Of a DNA stretch of 64,000 nt, positions 23,374 to 32,955 are shown piece by piece. A model generated the notes under the pieces. It worked only from the letters and a program-made list of their open reading frames with translations, ran no database searches and was not told the DNA's origin. This stretch comes from Orientallactaga sibirica (Eukaryota; Chordata; Mammalia; Rodentia; Dipodidae): the NCBI GenBank assembly GCA_036365145.1, contig JAEOAD010000032.1:831001-895000 (forward strand), given 5' to 3'. The translations under genes were made by a program, and so were the position numbers. How positions within the stretch are numbered: the stretch's first letter is position 1; each line of letters opens with the position of its first letter.

Positions 23374-23476
23374 ATTTTATTTTATTTTATTTTATTTTAT
23401 TTTATTTTATTTTATTTTATTTTATTTTATTTTATTTTATTTTATTTTATTTTATTTTATTTTATTTTATTTTATT
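23331..23476. repeat. (AT)n followed by (TTTTA)n, about 146 bp
   Basis: An AT run to about 23370 passes into about 21 almost perfect TTTTA units to 23476. The pentamer array is the expanded A-rich tail of the minus-strand SINE that follows. Related copies carry AAAAT tails of only a few units. Confidence 0.95.
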
Positions 23477-23738
23477 TTGAGAGAGACACAGAGAGAGACA
23501 GAGAGACAGAGAGAGAGAGGGAGAGGAAGACAGAGTTGGGCGCGCTAGCAGTGTCTCAGCTGCTGAGAACGAAATCCAAATGCGTGTGCCCCCTTGTGGT
23601 CAAGTGCGGCATTGCGCCCTTGCGTCACTTTACATCTGGCTAAACGTGGGACCTGGAAATTGGAACTGCTGGAGACTGGAACCAGCGTTCTTAGGCTTAG
23701 GAGGCAGGCGCCTTAACCCCTAAGCCATCTCTCCAGCC
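23477..23738 (-). mobile_element. tRNA-derived SINE (long form), well preserved
   Basis: Antisense: GA/CT tract, 'gttgggcgcgctagcagtgtctcagctgctgag' (in pieces), 'cccccttgtggtcaagtgcggc' middle segment, 'tggctaaacgtggg', a small duplication in the B-box region ('ggaactgctggagactggaacc'), and head 'cgccttaacccctaagccatctctccagccct'. It retains CpGs and a CTCF-like stretch on the minus strand at 23586-23599. Confidence 0.92.
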
Positions 23739-24289
23739 CTAAAACTGTTTTATAAGAAAGGGACAGGGTATGGCCATTGTCTATGTATAGTCTGAAGGAA
23801 ATGGTCCATGTAATGACAGTGATGTTTCAGGAAATTGTGTTTAGCCTAGCCCAAGTGTTGGGTCACATGGGACAAGAAGCTCTGTAGTGTAAGTGGCAGG
23901 CTCACTGTGGCTCTTCTGAGACCACACTTCCCAATGCTTCTAATTTTGCCAGTGTCCTGGATGAATGCAGCCTCAGTGCTTCCCTAAGATAGCTCTTTGG
24001 GGGAAAGGAGATCTCACTGGAATGGTTCAGATCATTTAGAAGATGGAGTTTTTTTTAACATTCTTGTCATCTTTTTTTGAATATTTTGAATTTTACTCAG
24101 AATCAAGAATAATATTAATAATAGCATTTAAAAAATAATTTTACAATAGTGGCATTTAGTTTTCAGAGGTTTGAAAGTATGTATTACCGCAGCCAGTGGA
24201 GGGAAAAACGCTGGCACAATAAGAACTCAGGTTCCTATTTTATGGATAAGAAGCTAATACTAAACTGAACATGTAGGCTTGCTACTTTT
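23739..24289. other. Unique sequence, nothing recognised
   Basis: Mixed composition, no repeats identified. Confidence 0.5.
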
Positions 24290-24473
24290 TTGTTAATAAA
24301 GAATGAGGAAAGAAAATGTGGCATTAAACCCAATGGAGTTTTATTCAGCCATGAGGAACAAAATTATGTCATTTTCAGAAAAGCTGATATTAAGTGAAGT
24401 AAGCTAGGCCCAGAAGAGAAAAATATTGCATTTTTCTCTCAGATGTGGCATCCATGTAAAAAATATAAGTGAG
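24290..24473 (+). pseudogene. LINE-1 ORF2 3' end, first part
   Basis: 'gaaaatgtggcattaaacccaatgg', 'agttttattcagccatgag', 'gatattaagtgaagtaagctagg' and 'tctctcagatgtggcatcc' follow the last ~50 codons of L1 ORF2. The SINE is inserted just after it. Frames are broken. Confidence 0.7.
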
Positions 24474-24704
24474 GGCTGGAGAAGTTGTTTAGTGTTTAAG
24501 GTGCTTGCCTGTGAAGCCCAAGGACCCAGGTTCAATTCCCCAGTCACCTCATAAACCAGATGCACAAGGTGGCACATGCATCTGGAGTTCCTTTGCAGTG
24601 TCTTGAGGTCCTGTCACAACCATTCTCTGTCTTGCTTTCTCTTTCTTCCTCTTTCTCTCTTTCTCTCACACACACATAAATAAATGTAAATTTTTAAAAT
24701 ATTA
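24474..24704 (+). mobile_element. tRNA-derived SINE (short form)
   Basis: 'gggctggagaagttgtttag' head, canonical B box 'ggttcaattcccc', body 'accagatgcacaaggtggcacatgcatctggagttc' (in pieces), CT tract, short CA run and (AAAT)n. Approximate TSD AAAATATAAGT / AAAATATTAAGT on either side. Confidence 0.9.
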
Positions 24705-24850
24705 AGTATAAAGATGAGTATTTGGGAACAGGAAGGAACAATAGGAGATGAAGGGGTGACAAGGGAGGGTAATGGAGTGAACATGATCAATGTACTTATG
24801 TCATAGCAAAACCTACTTTTTTATAATGAATGTATGCTATGAAAAAGGAA
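24705..24850 (+). mobile_element. LINE-1 3'UTR, second part
   Basis: 'gggaacaggaaggaacaatagg', 'gggaggg', 'atgatcaatgtacttatgtcat' and 'aaaacctactttt' resemble an L1 3'UTR and continue the element split by the SINE. Confidence 0.5.
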
Positions 24851-24963
24851 AAATATTGGTAATGACTATAGCAAAAGAAACCAAAAATGGAAAATGTCAC
24901 TTTCAGCATTTTAAGTCTCCCTTAACAGAAGAAAAGGCATTGGCTAACTTAGAAGAAAATGAC

Positions 24964-25320
24964 AGTGGTGGTTTGATTCAGGTGTCTCCCATAAACTTAG
25001 GTGTTCTGAATGCTAGGTTCCAAGCTGATGGAGATTTGGTAACTAGTGCCTCCTGGAGGCAGTATATTGGGGGGTGGGCTTATGGGTTTTATAGCCAGTT
25101 TCCCCTTGCTAGTGTTTGGCACACTCTCCCCTGTTGCTATTGTCCACCTGATGCTGGCCAGGAGGTGCTGTCCAACCTCTGCTCATGCCATCATTTTCCC
25201 CTGCCATCATGGAGCTTCCTCTCGAGTCTGTAAACCAAAATAACCCCCCCCCTTTTTTTTCCCCCACTAGCTGGTCTTGGTCAAGCATTTTCTGGCAGCA
25301 ATGAGAACCTGACTGCAACA
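24964..25320 (+). mobile_element. ORR1-like MaLR LTR with 5-bp TSD
   Basis: 'agtggtggtttgattcaggtgtctcccataaacttaggtg' (in pieces) at the start and 'tctggcagcaatgagaacctgactgcaaca' at the end are classic. Length is 357 bp. The 5-bp repeat ATGAC flanks it at 24959-24963 and 25321-25325, as expected for ERVL-MaLR. The polyadenylation region has C- and T-runs at 25244-25265. The first base is A instead of T of the usual TG. Confidence 0.88.
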
Positions 25321-25325
25321 ATGAC

Positions 25326-26286
25326 TAATAAGCCATTATAGAACTCTCAGGATAATTTCTTATCTAATAGTTAACTAACAGGGGCCTGTTAAGGACTCTA
25401 AAGCACTAAGAGGATGCAAACAAGTAGATAGCAGTAGGTGACATTGTTTATGGCATCATTATTCTAGCTAAGGGAATGAAATGAAAAGACATATGGATTC
25501 ACTCAATATTTACCAAAATGTGTAGCTAGGAGCAGTTAGAAATAGTACTAGATCATCTTCTGAGTTTTAGGAACATTATATTTTATAAGAATGATTTAGG
25601 GGGTTAGTTACCAATGGATATTTGAGATACTGTTCTGGAAAAAAATAGAAAGATTCAGAAAGAGGGTAACCAGCAGCACAATAACACTTGTGCACACACA
25701 TTTAAGGTGAGTTAAAATGTGTTTTCAAACATACATTGTCAATTAAATTGAAAGATAATGATGCTTTGATTTTATCTACAATGTAAACCCTATAATTTGA
25801 CCATGACAGTGAGAATTTCTGTTATACCCGAAATGTTTTCCTTCTCTGTGATGTATATGATTATAAAATGTCATGGCAACAAATTAAAATGGTTTCTTGA
25901 AGTGATTTTTGATTGTTTAAAAGTTAACAATAGACACTGACTTTTACAACCTGATTCTTCAGTGCTAACTGAAGAATTTTAGCAATTTTTTCTCTCATAA
26001 TAACTCTAGTAATGTAAATAATGAGCAATTCTAATTTTCCCATTTCCAAACTAATTTGTTTCTAATAACTCAATCTCATATAAACATTGAATTATGAAAA
26101 ATTACATTCAATTAATTATGAAAATAACCAGGATTAATATTAGGAAAAATTCAACATATTTTCTTCTGATATGCTCAAATATTGAACAGCATTTTAATAA
26201 GTTTTCTAAGGTAAAACCTTAAAAAAAGACATTATTATCTGGTAGGGCAATTTTCACATGGAGTGGATAGGTATTCAAAATATAAC
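25326..26286. other. Unique AT-rich sequence (about 1 kb)
   Basis: No repeats or genes were recognised. Confidence 0.5.
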
Positions 26287-26437
26287 CGTAGCTGGGCATG
26301 GTGGTGCACGCCTTTAATCCCAGCACTTGGGAGGCAGAGGTAGGAGGATCGCTGTGAGTTCGAGGCCACCCTGAGACTACAGAGTGAATTCCAGGTCGGC
26401 CTGAGCTAGAGTGAGACCCTGCCTCAAAAAACCTATA
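26287..26437 (+). mobile_element. B1 SINE
   Basis: 'gctgggcatggtggtgcacgcctttaatcccagcacttgggaggc', 'aggaggatcgctgtgagttcgaggcc', 'gtgagaccctgcctcaaaa' (pieces). A short (TA)n at 26434-26449 follows the tail. Few changes from the window's B1 consensus. Confidence 0.95.
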
Positions 26438-26454
26438 TATATATATATATCCAT

Positions 26455-26712
26455 ACTTCCTTCATTATTAATAATTAGGGTCAAGCCTCAGACTAGGAAC
26501 AAAGATATAAAAACTCAAGTATGCTAAAAGTTTATGTATGTATAAATATATTTACTTGGTTTTCTTTCCTTTTCCATTTTCTATATATAACCTCTCATTT
26601 GAACACTAATTAAGATGAAGAGGGAAATTTACATATCCCTTTTATAGCCCGTATGTCTGGTTATTTTGTATTTCAATGGAAAATAATAACTACATTAAAA
26701 TAAGAAAGTGTA

Positions 26713-26714
<2 letters not shown>
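26455..26714. other. Unique AT-rich sequence
   Basis: Nothing recognised. Confidence 0.45.

Positions 26715-26756
<42 letters not shown>
26715..26756. repeat. (TG)21 microsatellite
   Basis: Pure TG run. The poly-Cys/Val frames on both strands here are artefacts. Confidence 0.97.
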
Positions 26757-26757
<1 letters not shown>

Positions 26758-27167
26758 CATGTGGTCTTATGTGTGTTCGTGTTTGTGTAATATAGTATGT
26801 ATGTCTATGTGGAGTGTGCAAGTGTATGTGACAATGAGGTACCCCGTATGTCCACCGGCAGTGGGGTGTGCTTGCCTTCAGTGTGGCCAGTACAGAATGT
26901 AGTGTGTTCTGCTCCATCACCCTTCAACCTGGTCTTAGTGGAGACAATATTTTGCTGATCCAGGAGCTTGCTGGGTTTGTCCGTTTGATGCTAGATGTGG
27001 TGATTTTCAGGTCTGTGCTCCCCTATGGGATTGGGATTGCAGGCGAGTATCTCCATGCTCAGTTGTTTGTGTAGGCACCGGGGACGGAGCACGAGTAGTC
27101 TCTCAGCCTCCTCAGACCCTCATACTTGCACAAGAAGTGATGGTATACTGAGGCATCTCTCCAGCCC
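26757..27167 (-). mobile_element. Degenerate TG-linked composite SINE
   Basis: TG-rich start, a middle with old B1-like antisense blocks ('ctggtcttagtggagacaatatt', 'gatccaggagcttgctggg'), and a right end 'tcatacttgcacaagaagtgatggtatactgaggcatctctccagcccc' (pieces). That end is the antisense of a tRNA-SINE head. It resembles a rodent composite repeat I cannot name exactly. A related piece lies at 52.43-52.60 kb. Confidence 0.45.
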
Positions 27168-27596
27168 CAAATATGTGAAAGTGGATTGGAATATGGTTTC
27201 CTATTATCCTAAATAGCATGCTCTGTTATGAAAGAAGTCCACTTCATCTTTCATAGCCAAAGAACAAAACGTGTCATAAATCATTACATTCAACAAATAG
27301 ATAATCCCATAAGTTTACCTAATAGTCACAAGAACATTAGGTCAGATGCAGATGTTGAACATAAATGGCCATGAAAGGACCTAAGACAGCCCAAGGTAAG
27401 TATGGCTCTTGACTGGCATGCCACTGCTCCACCATCACAGTGCTCTAACCAGGCAAGGTCAACCTGCAGGGTCTTCCATATAGACCCTGCTTCTCCAGAG
27501 AATTTCAGCCTCACAAGTGTCATTATTGGTATGCATGCAGTGGGTATTTCTGTCCTCATCCCTGTATCTTAACAATGCAGCTCCACTTTGAAAACA

Positions 27597-27599
<3 letters not shown>
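27168..27599. other. Unique sequence
   Basis: Nothing recognised. Confidence 0.5.

Positions 27600-27643
<44 letters not shown>
27600..27643. repeat. (TG)22 microsatellite
   Basis: Pure TG run. Confidence 0.97.
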
Positions 27644-27646
<3 letters not shown>

Positions 27647-30354
27647 GATCCAGGTAACTGCACGACTCATGCTGGAGGGTTGGAGGGCTGAGTAAAAGCT
27701 CTCAGTTAGTACTTATTACCAGAGCCAAACCTGAGGTCAGCCTCTAGCACTAAAAAGATAAATAGGATGATACTATGCTTCCCTTTGACAGCTGCCTAGA
27801 GTAGCCATAGGCTGTTGCCTATAGCTTTTCTGCTTCTGCTTGGGGTAAGAGAGAGAAAGGGGGGGGGTGGGATTCCTCTGTCAAACTTAGGCACTGGCAA
27901 GTGTCCACACACCAACCACCCACATTTCATAAGTAACATTGTCAGTTGTTTTGTGAGGTTTATAGAAGACATGTGGCTGTCCTAATAGGAACATTTCAAT
28001 TCATGAATACCAAGTTCTAGGAGACAGGTCTCATGTGTGTTCAGAAGCACCAAGTGGAGGTTACAGGGTGGATGCACTGAGCCAGAGTTGAGCTTATTTA
28101 TTGTTTAAGAGAGGCTCGTCAGTCATCTGCTCTAGGTGACTAGAAAATGGAAATGGAAGAGTAGCCAGTAGTGAAACATTCCTCATGGACTATGCAACAG
28201 AAAGACTCAAGAGTTGCTGTAAGGAGGAAGTACAATCCATTAAAGAGAATCACAACCTAATCTCATGTATTGTCATGTGTTTAGTTTAGTTATGAGAAAA
28301 AGATTACCCCATTTCAAACACAAGTAGGCTGAAGCCACACGAGGACCAACTTGCCCAAGTACACAGAACCAACAAGGAGCTCTCCATGACCTTGAAAGGG
28401 CAAGAAGTGGAACAGACTCCTGGACGTTGCCCCATCCTTTTCCTCCAAAAGCAGCCCCACTTAACTCCTAGCATTTCTACCTAAGTAGCATGTAAAGCAG
28501 TGAATGAAGCCCCAAAGCTGAAGACATATCAGACCACATTTACATGGCTATGTGAGAAGCTTTGGAGTAGCATTGTTCTTCCAATTGGGAATTCTATAGA
28601 AGCTATATCCCCAGTGGGGACTCTTGTTACCATGAAATTATTCTTTATGCCTCTGTTTCTATGATAAACGAATACCTTTTTATTTTCCTTTTCTGTTAGT
28701 GCACTCATGTTGATCTATACAGAATACTAGCACAATGGTGCCGTGTCTATGCTGATACTATAAACACAGTTACTGAAGAATTAGAAATGCTTAGCCTCAC
28801 AGCTATCTGAAAAAAATGGACTGTTAAATAGTAAGAACACATTCTGAAAGCTGGAAACTTTGGAACAGCCCATTAATGTAATTGGCTTTTGTGCAACAAA
28901 TGGAATATGTTCCTCAGGGCTTTGAAGGGAAATGAAATAAATTGAATATAAACTAGATTACCATTCCTTAAAGTGCTTTATATAGTTTAGTACTGTAAGA
29001 GGTACTTGCCAACATGATGGTCTACCCTATGTCTCATTCATTTGTTGTTTAGAGTCTAGTAAACAAATCACTAAAGAGCATCAGTGCTCTAAGTTTACTG
29101 TCTTAATTATTGCAGATTTGGCTGTATACTAAATATAATATTGCATTTACTTCTTCAACTAATGAATGCAAGATATTTGTGTTAATACAACATTTAAAAT
29201 GACTCTTTATGATTGAAGTTTTCAGGTAACCAAATCTAATTGCATCATATGCATCTTGAATATATTTCCATATATATTACCTCCTTGTTGCAAACCCTTA
29301 ATATATGTACAGTCTGATGACTGTATAACACCATTTTATTTAAATATTTTAGTGAATTAAAAATCCTGACCTCTAATTTAGAAATGAATGAAGAATGTTG
29401 TATTTTTAATGGTCATTTAGGGTACTCTATGAAGTCAAACCTGTGTTGGCTGGGATAAAGAGCTAGTGGGAAACAACAAAACCTGACATTTACTTGTAGC
29501 TTATTAATATTGAAATCTGGATGGTACCAAAGCTAAGCAGCATTAAAAATGTACTCAGAAGTTTCACTAGGTGGTGGCTGATTTTAAAATTTGTACCAGA
29601 AGGGGATTTTCAGTCTCATTACCATGTGTCAAGAATTGTGAAGGTAAATGAAGTAAATGTGGAGCTGTCATGTAAGAAAGGGATTGAGCAGTCTAAGGAA
29701 TCTAGGCATGTCGAAAGGTGAGGTTTTGTTATTTTCACAAAATTTTACAAAGGCTAGTGAACCTCATTGCAGAAGTCTTATCTTGGCCAAGTTCACAAGG
29801 TTATTGTGCACCAGGTATATCGTGTACTCAATTCCAAAGCTGCTCTGTGGCTAGGTGATGTAAGCAGACCTCGCAACTCCATCGTCCTCGTCTTTCCTTC
29901 TCCCTTTGCTTTTTCTTCCTCTTTTTGTCAGTGTCTACTTACATTCCAAGGACCTCCATCCCAGGCTCTCCCGGCCTCTTCCTCCTCACTTATAGACACA
30001 CACTTCTATGCCCAATGATTTTGCTTTCTTGACATCCAGGAAAGCTTCTAATAAGGAAAGTTAGAAGCTGCAATGTTCATTATAGGTGATAATATGGGTA
30101 AAAACAGACAACATGATATAAACAAATGGGAATGGAAACTGGCTTAGGAAGCAACTTTACAACATATCTCAACATTTAAAAATGAGATTTTGATTTTAGG
30201 TACTCACATAGGCCCTGCCTCAATATTGACAATGAACATCAAAAGTAAGGGCTGGTTTAAAAAAGGCAAGTTCATGTGATGAGTAACACAAATAATTAAG
30301 ATGCCTAAGTGGATGGATCTGTATCTCCTACATGATTGAGCTTAATATATTTTT
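27644..30354. other. Long unique stretch (2.7 kb)
   Basis: Mostly unique. A G7 run lies at about 27861. A MIR-like fossil (listed separately) lies near 28.3 kb. A C/T-rich patch lies at 29880-29960. Frames of 63-83 codons at 29.5-30.0 kb overlap one another in different phases with no motif, so I reject them as genes. Confidence 0.5.
28265..28400 (+). mobile_element. Possible MIR SINE fossil
   Basis: 'gattaccccatttcaaacacaagtaggctgaagcc' and 'aacttgcccaagtacacagaacc' (pieces) follow the MIR 3' region order. Weak. Confidence 0.4.
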
Positions 30355-30540
30355 CCAGTTTTTCATGTTTTATTTACTTGAAAGAGAGATAGAGAGAGAG
30401 AAAGGACCTGCCACTGCAAATGAACTCCAGAGGCATATGCCACCTTGTGCATCTGGCTTACATGAGTATTGGGGAATCAAACCTGGATCCTTAGCCTTCT
30501 CAGGCAACTTCCCTAAGTGCTAAACCATCCCTGTAGCCCC
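30355..30540 (-). mobile_element. tRNA-derived SINE (short form)
   Basis: Antisense: T-rich tail, GA tract, body 'ccaccttgtgcatctggcttacatg', B box 'gggaatcaaacctgg', head end 'ctaaaccatccctgtagcccc'. Confidence 0.88.
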
Positions 30541-30614
30541 TGTATTTATTTTTTTTAAGGTGTAGAGTTTTAAAACTATTTCTCCAAATTAATAATGCAC
30601 AAATTCTTTCTCCC

Positions 30615-30616
<2 letters not shown>

Positions 30617-30645
<29 letters not shown>
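30617..30645. repeat. (CA)14 microsatellite
   Basis: Pure AC/CA run followed by AAATAAATAAA. Confidence 0.95.
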
Positions 30646-30647
<2 letters not shown>

Positions 30648-31397
30648 TAAATAAACAAAAACTGGTGATTATCTCTTGGAAAATGAGCGTGGAAGATGTG
30701 CATAAAGTTATTTTACAATGTGTCTTCTATTATTATGAAAATGCTGTTTCAATAAGTCTAGAATAATTTTGATAAGGAAATTAACACTTAGCATATTGGG
30801 GCAAATAATTAAAAACTTAATTATCTTGTAGCTGTCAAATTTAGTTCTTCCTCTGGGAAGTCTCTTCATAAATCATAAAATACAGCAACTTTGCCTTAAT
30901 GTGCATCCATTGGTCTGCATTCCTGCCAGAATCTGACATGAAAAGTCTTAGTTGTGGATTTTTCTCTTAATTTCCATTCCTTTCTCGGGTATTAAAGAAA
31001 AGATGGTTGAAATGATTCCTGCTATCTTAACCAGAAACAATGTTAAGTTTGAAGTCCAGTGAAGATGTTCATACAGATTTCTTTAATTTTACACGTACTT
31101 GTCCAAAGTGCACATTTTAGTTGCTTTGGACGACTTTACTATACACATGATAAAATTTAGCTATGTCTAACTATTATAACCATTATGTCACAACAATAAG
31201 CAGTATATGACTAAATGGATTACATGCTCTCTGAGCTAACCCCAAAGAAAATCTCCTTCACAGGAGAATATGAAGACAATGAGTATTCCATTACCCTCAT
31301 TCATAGTAATCACAACTCCAAACAATGACACAGGCAGGTCAATCCATCCATTAATCTTGGAATGTTTATGCAATGTGTTCTCAGTTTTTACTGTTAG
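30646..31397. other. Unique AT-rich sequence
   Basis: Nothing recognised. Confidence 0.5.
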
Positions 31398-31402
31398 GTG
31401 AT

Positions 31403-31793
31403 TGTGATGGCTCATATGGATTGCCAACTTAACAGGACCTAGAACCACCATGGGGAGTTAGTACATCACTTAGATTAGCTTTTGGGCAGGGCTGAGTGAT
31501 TATCTTGATTTAATTTAACTGAGATGGGAAGACTCCCTTGACCTGTGCGCAGCACTATCCCATGGGCTGGGATTCTGGATTGCATAAAAGGAGAGAGCAG
31601 GCTGAGCATGGCCATTCTTCACTCTGCTTGCTGACTGTGGATACAATATGACCAGCTGCGTCAAGCTCCTATTGCCATGCCTTCTTTACAATGATGGACT
31701 ATAACCTGGAATTGTAAACTAAAATAAGCCCCTCCTCCCTTAAACTAATTTTTGTCAGGTATTTTGTCCCAGCACAAGAAGGTGACTAATGCT
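31403..31793 (+). mobile_element. ERVL-class LTR (MLT2/MT2-like) with 5-bp TSD
   Basis: Start 'tgtgatggctcatatggattgcc' and inner 'cccatgggctgggattctgg', 'gctgagcatggcc', 'aattgtaaactaaaataagcccctcc' and 'tattttgtcccagcac' define a 391-bp LTR. The 5-bp repeat GTGAT flanks it at 31398-31402 and 31794-31798. A candidate polyadenylation variant (aaaataag) lies about 70 bp before the end. The terminal CA is mutated to CT. Confidence 0.85.
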
Positions 31794-31910
31794 GTGATAT
31801 GTCTCTGTGTTCAAATCTAGCAGTTGACTTGTGAGCCTAGCTTCTTTACCTTGTTGCTCAACTAAATCTTGTATGATCATGTGTGATCATTCTGTAGTTT
31901 CAATTTCTTT

Positions 31911-32937
31911 TTTTTTTAATTTCTTTTTTTATTTCTATTATTCTAATTTTACATTCATAGTATTGGTTCCATTTTCCTCCACCCTGTCCTCCCTCTTCCA
32001 AAGGGACCCTCATCAATGGGGAATGTGGATCTTGCATTGTGGGGGCGGCCAAGAGTTCTGGGGGGTAGGCCCCAGTCTCTGTGCTTATTGCCCCAACTTG
32101 TGACTCTAACAATCTTTCCGCCCCCTCTTCCATGAGTTTCCCTGAGCCACATTGGGGTCATTTTTGTTTGGCTTCAGTAATGAGGTTATGGGGGCCTCTG
32201 TGTCTCTGGATATCTGGCTTAGTTGGAGTTGGATGTTCTCTGTGTTTATCTCTTTCAGCCATTTTCTGGTGGCATGATCGCCATGGACACTGTATTCTTG
32301 TCTTACCCTGTGTTGTTCTATGGTTTCAGCTGGGGCCCTGGTGAGGTGCCATCCTCCCATCAGGTTCATTGTCCATCTGAAAAGAGATAAGCAAATTATC
32401 CAATGGAGAGAGAAGTTAGTACCAGATAGAAGGGATGACCATATATGTTTTGGAGAGAACTTTATATGTGTCGGCTCTCTTCTAGCCCACATTTGGTGGT
32501 CTCTTGAACTTGGAGACTGAGCTCATTTTGTGTACCTGGTTTTTGACTTATTTCCCAGTTCCAGCAATGTGTTCCATTCCACTGAGTGGATCTATTAGCC
32601 AAATCAAGAGCAGTTGGTTACCCACCATGGCTGTTTGCCACTACTGCACTTGTATGAGCATTATGTCAGGTTGTTACATACTGGGTATCTCAGTCTGCAA
32701 GATGTTTGGACCAATGTCGGACATTTTCCCCCAGTTGCTCATGCAGCACCCTCTGGTACTAGACTAGCTAACTGTCTGGGGACTGACCCTCTTCCAGATT
32801 CTGGCCAAGTCTCTCTGTGTTTGGTCTCATACACATATGCTGTCTTCGACAGTACGGTCTTACCATTAACCTTTGGTGGGTCCCAAGAACTCTGATAGAA
32901 GTCTGTCTTTTTCTTTTTTTTTTTTTTTTTTTTTTTT
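31911..32937 (-). mobile_element. 5'-truncated LINE-1 3'UTR with 18-bp TSD
   Basis: A perfect direct repeat, TGTAGTTTCAATTTCTTT, lies at 31893-31910 and 32938-32955. In the sense (minus) orientation the element ends in an A-rich tail with AATAAA-like signals at the left edge (31911-31935). Its body is of the second L1 3'UTR type, matching 18.86-19.08 kb. Some blocks ('gacccaccaaagg', 'atggtaagacc') align with the main 3'UTR type. The 5' junction carries about 24 A (plus-strand T run 32914-32937) between target and L1. Frames of up to 128 codons over it have no L1 protein content. Confidence 0.88.
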
Positions 32938-32955
32938 TGTAGTTTCAATTTCTTT

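Noticed and set aside
23371..23476. CRISPR-like regular repeats
   Set aside because: Pentamer microsatellite without spacers in a mammalian genome.
23294..23548. 84-codon open frame rich in Tyr/Ile and Phe
   Set aside because: It is the translation of (AT)n and (TTTTA)n repeats plus a SINE CT tract.
24790..25233. 147-codon open frame, one of the longest on the plus strand
   Set aside because: It runs from an L1 3'UTR across a unique gap into an ORR1-like LTR; no protein family signal. Chance frame.
29521..30018. Three overlapping 65-83 codon frames, candidate small gene or pseudogene
   Set aside because: The three phases overlap and none resembles a known family; no splice structure is evident.
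32106..32492. 128-codon minus frame
   Set aside because: Falls inside an L1 3'UTR, which is non-coding; other frames overlap it equally.
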